6,840 nt of DNA. Source: an uncultured Gammaproteobacteria bacterium. Lineage in GTDB: Bacteria > Pseudomonadota > Gammaproteobacteria > Ga0077536. This document shows, one piece after another, positions 5,604-6,840 of the stretch (within the stretch, counting starts at the first letter, position 1; each line of letters begins with the position of its first letter). The stretch spans positions 1 through 6,840 of the forward strand of contig CAIPNE010000637.1 of the NCBI GenBank assembly GCA_903866355.1. The letters are read 5' to 3'. The position numbers and the translations under genes were made by a program. The notes under the pieces are model-generated. The model did not search any database, was not told where the DNA came from, and saw only the letters and a program-made list of their open reading frames with translations.

Positions 5604-6767
5604 TTAAGGGTTGAGAAACGCGTGCGCGAGCGCCACCCAGTAGCTTGCGCCCAGCGGGATCGCGGCATCGTTGAAGTCGTAGCGCGGGTTGTGCAACAGG
5701 CAACTGGTTTCACCACCGGTGCCCAGCCACACGTAGCTACCCTGCTTAACTTGCAACATCCAGCCAAAGTCTTCCGAGCCCATGCTGGGGGCGGCGTTGC
5801 GCAGAATGTTATCCGCACCCAGTAACTCGCTGCCAACCGCGGCGGCAAAGTCGGTCTCCGCCACACTGTTGATGGTGGCTGGGAAACGCCGCTCGTAGCG
5901 CCAGTCAAACGTACAACCATGGGCCGTTGCCAGCCCCTCACCCAGCTCGCGCAGGCGTTGTTCAATGAGCGCCTGCACGGCCGGATTGAACGTGCGTACC
6001 GTACCCCGCAGGGAAACTTCTTCCGGAATGACCGCCCACGCGTGGCCGGCATGAATTTGCGTTACCGACACCACGCCCGACTCGAGTGGGTCCACGTTGC
6101 GCGCCACGATGGTCTGCCACGCCTGGACGATAGCGGCGGCCACCACGATGGGGTCTACGGCCATATGCGGTTGGGCAGCGTGTCCGCCGCGACCGCGCAC
6201 GGTGGCCTCAAAAATATCCATGGAGGCCATCATGGGGCCGGTGCGCATGGCCATCTGGCCCATCGGTAACCAGGGCCAGTTGTGCAGGCCAAAGACGGCG
6301 TCCATGGGGAACCGCTCAAACAAGCCATCGTCCATCATGGCTTTAGCACCGGCCTCACCTTCTTCGGCGGGCTGAAAAATACAGTAAACCGTGCCGGCAA
6401 AAGCCCGTTCGCGGGCAAGGTACTCCGCCGCTGCGAGCAGCATCACCGTGTGGCCGTCGTGACCACACGCGTGCATCACCCCGGGGTGCTGCGAGCGGTG
6501 CGCGAAGTCGTTCATTTCTTGCAGGGGCAAGGCGTCCATGTCTGCGCGCAGGCCAACGGAGCGGCCCGGGCTGTGTCCTGTAATCGTGGCCACGATGCCG
6601 GTACGGCCGAGTCCACGTACGTAGGGAATGTCGCAGGCGTCTAATTTTGCCGCGACAAAGTCAGCCGTGAGATGTTCTGCGTAGGCAAGTTCGGGCTGGG
6701 CGTGCAAGGTGTGCCGCCAGCGCGAGTGTTCGGCGTGCCGCGCGGCGATGGCGGGAATGATTTTCAT
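5604..6767 (-). CDS. M20-family amidohydrolase (hippurate hydrolase/HipO-like)
   Basis: A 387-residue di-metal peptidase-fold enzyme that cleaves N-acyl bonds of amino acids, such as hippurate, N-acetyl-diaminopimelate or auxin conjugates, in the cytoplasm. Metal and catalytic residues are complete: LRADMDALP at 73-81, Cys101 and His103 in HACGHDGH, Glu135-Glu136 in PAEEG, His162 in GLHNWP, and His359 in LLHNPRYDF. The lid/dimerisation domain spans about 180-295 with GRGGHAAQPH at 192-201 and the conserved RGTVRTF at 254-260. Later come PSMGSEDFGWM (327-337) and the metal ligand His359. Length is normal for the family. The Cys ligand is typical of the HipO/ILR1 branch, where it replaces an acidic residue seen elsewhere. 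The ATG at 6767 has GGAG seven bases upstream (complement of 6775-6778). It is the first complete gene of the minus-strand unit. No signal peptide is present. Family is firm; the natural substrate is not known. Confidence 0.96.
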   Translation of the reverse strand: MKIIPAIAARHAEHSRWRHTLHAQPELAYAEHLTADFVAAKLDACDIPYVRGLGRTGIVATITGHSPGRSVGLRADMDALPLQEMNDFAHRSQHPGVMHACGHDGHTVMLLAAAEYLARERAFAGTVYCIFQPAEEGEAGAKAMMDDGLFERFPMDAVFGLHNWPWLPMGQMAMRTGPMMASMDIFEATVRGRGGHAAQPHMAVDPIVVAAAIVQAWQTIVARNVDPLESGVVSVTQIHAGHAWAVIPEEVSLRGTVRTFNPAVQALIEQRLRELGEGLATAHGCTFDWRYERRFPATINSVAETDFAAAVGSELLGADNILRNAAPSMGSEDFGWMLQVKQGSYVWLGTGGETSCLLHNPRYDFNDAAIPLGASYWVALAHAFLNP

Positions 6768-6785
6768 GTGGCGACTCCGCTCGGG

Positions 6786-6840
6786 CTAGGATGCGCTGAG
6801 GGTTTGGCGCAGCGAGCGATAAAGTCTGGCGTGCGCGTGG
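6786..6840 (-). CDS. Possible 3' end of an upstream gene, partial
   Basis: Read on the minus strand, 17 codons run from the window edge to a TAG at 6788-6786, ending in RLYRSLRQTLSAS, with 12 of 17 third positions G or C. The stop is 18 bases before the M20 start, a spacing consistent with the tight unit. A second frame also stays open and ends in a TGA overlapping the M20 ATG (ATGA, 6767-6764), ending PSPSGVAT. I cannot decide between them from so few codons, and no function can be given. Confidence 0.3.
   Translation of the reverse strand, partial: HAHARLYRSLRQTLSAS

Noticed and set aside
5474..6052. 192-codon minus-strand frame across the M20/isomerase junction
   Set aside because: It overlaps the ends of two clear family members in another frame and has low-complexity Arg/Thr/Ser-rich composition.

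Overview
The window is a chromosomal stretch from a GC-rich proteobacterium (roughly 60% G+C by eye). Gene content suggests an aerobic gammaproteobacterium that uses fatty acids and related carbon compounds: a trifunctional-type FadB-like enzyme, an acyl-CoA dehydrogenase, a glutathione-transferase-like isomerase and several hydrolases. No 16S rRNA, tRNA or other lineage-specific marker is present, so the class assignment is an inference. I see no transposase, integrase, CRISPR array or RNA gene.

Layout. (1) Positions 2-1345, + strand: the C-terminal two thirds of a FadB/FadJ-like 3-hydroxyacyl-CoA dehydrogenase, whose enoyl-CoA hydratase half lies outside the window. (2) Positions 1346-1561: a convergent intergenic gap rich in inverted repeats, with hairpins able to end transcription from either side. 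(3) Positions 1562-2698, - strand: a complete acyl-CoA dehydrogenase. (4) Positions 2699-2861: a divergent spacer. (5) Positions 2862-3695, + strand: a cyclic-nucleotide-binding domain fused to a two-helix DUF1003 membrane domain. (6) Positions 3727-6767, - strand: a compact unit read in the order M20 amidohydrolase, HCCA-isomerase/kappa-GST-like protein, PgdA/PuuE-like deacetylase, small membrane protein. Gaps in this unit are 12, 61 and 1 bases. A further gene probably ends just upstream of it at the right edge.

How the genes fit together. The two acyl-CoA enzymes belong to beta-oxidation: the dehydrogenase makes the enoyl-CoA and the FadB-like protein hydrates it and oxidises the hydroxyacyl-CoA. 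They face each other and are separate transcription units. The four-gene minus-strand unit combines two cytoplasmic C-N hydrolases with a glutathione-dependent-type isomerase. This looks like a small catabolic or detoxification pathway for an amide or imide compound, but the substrate cannot be read from sequence. The cNMP-DUF1003 protein is the most unusual architecture here and may be a membrane-bound second-messenger sensor. The small membrane protein resembles proteins I associate with phages and prophages, and it is an odd partner for the metabolic genes.
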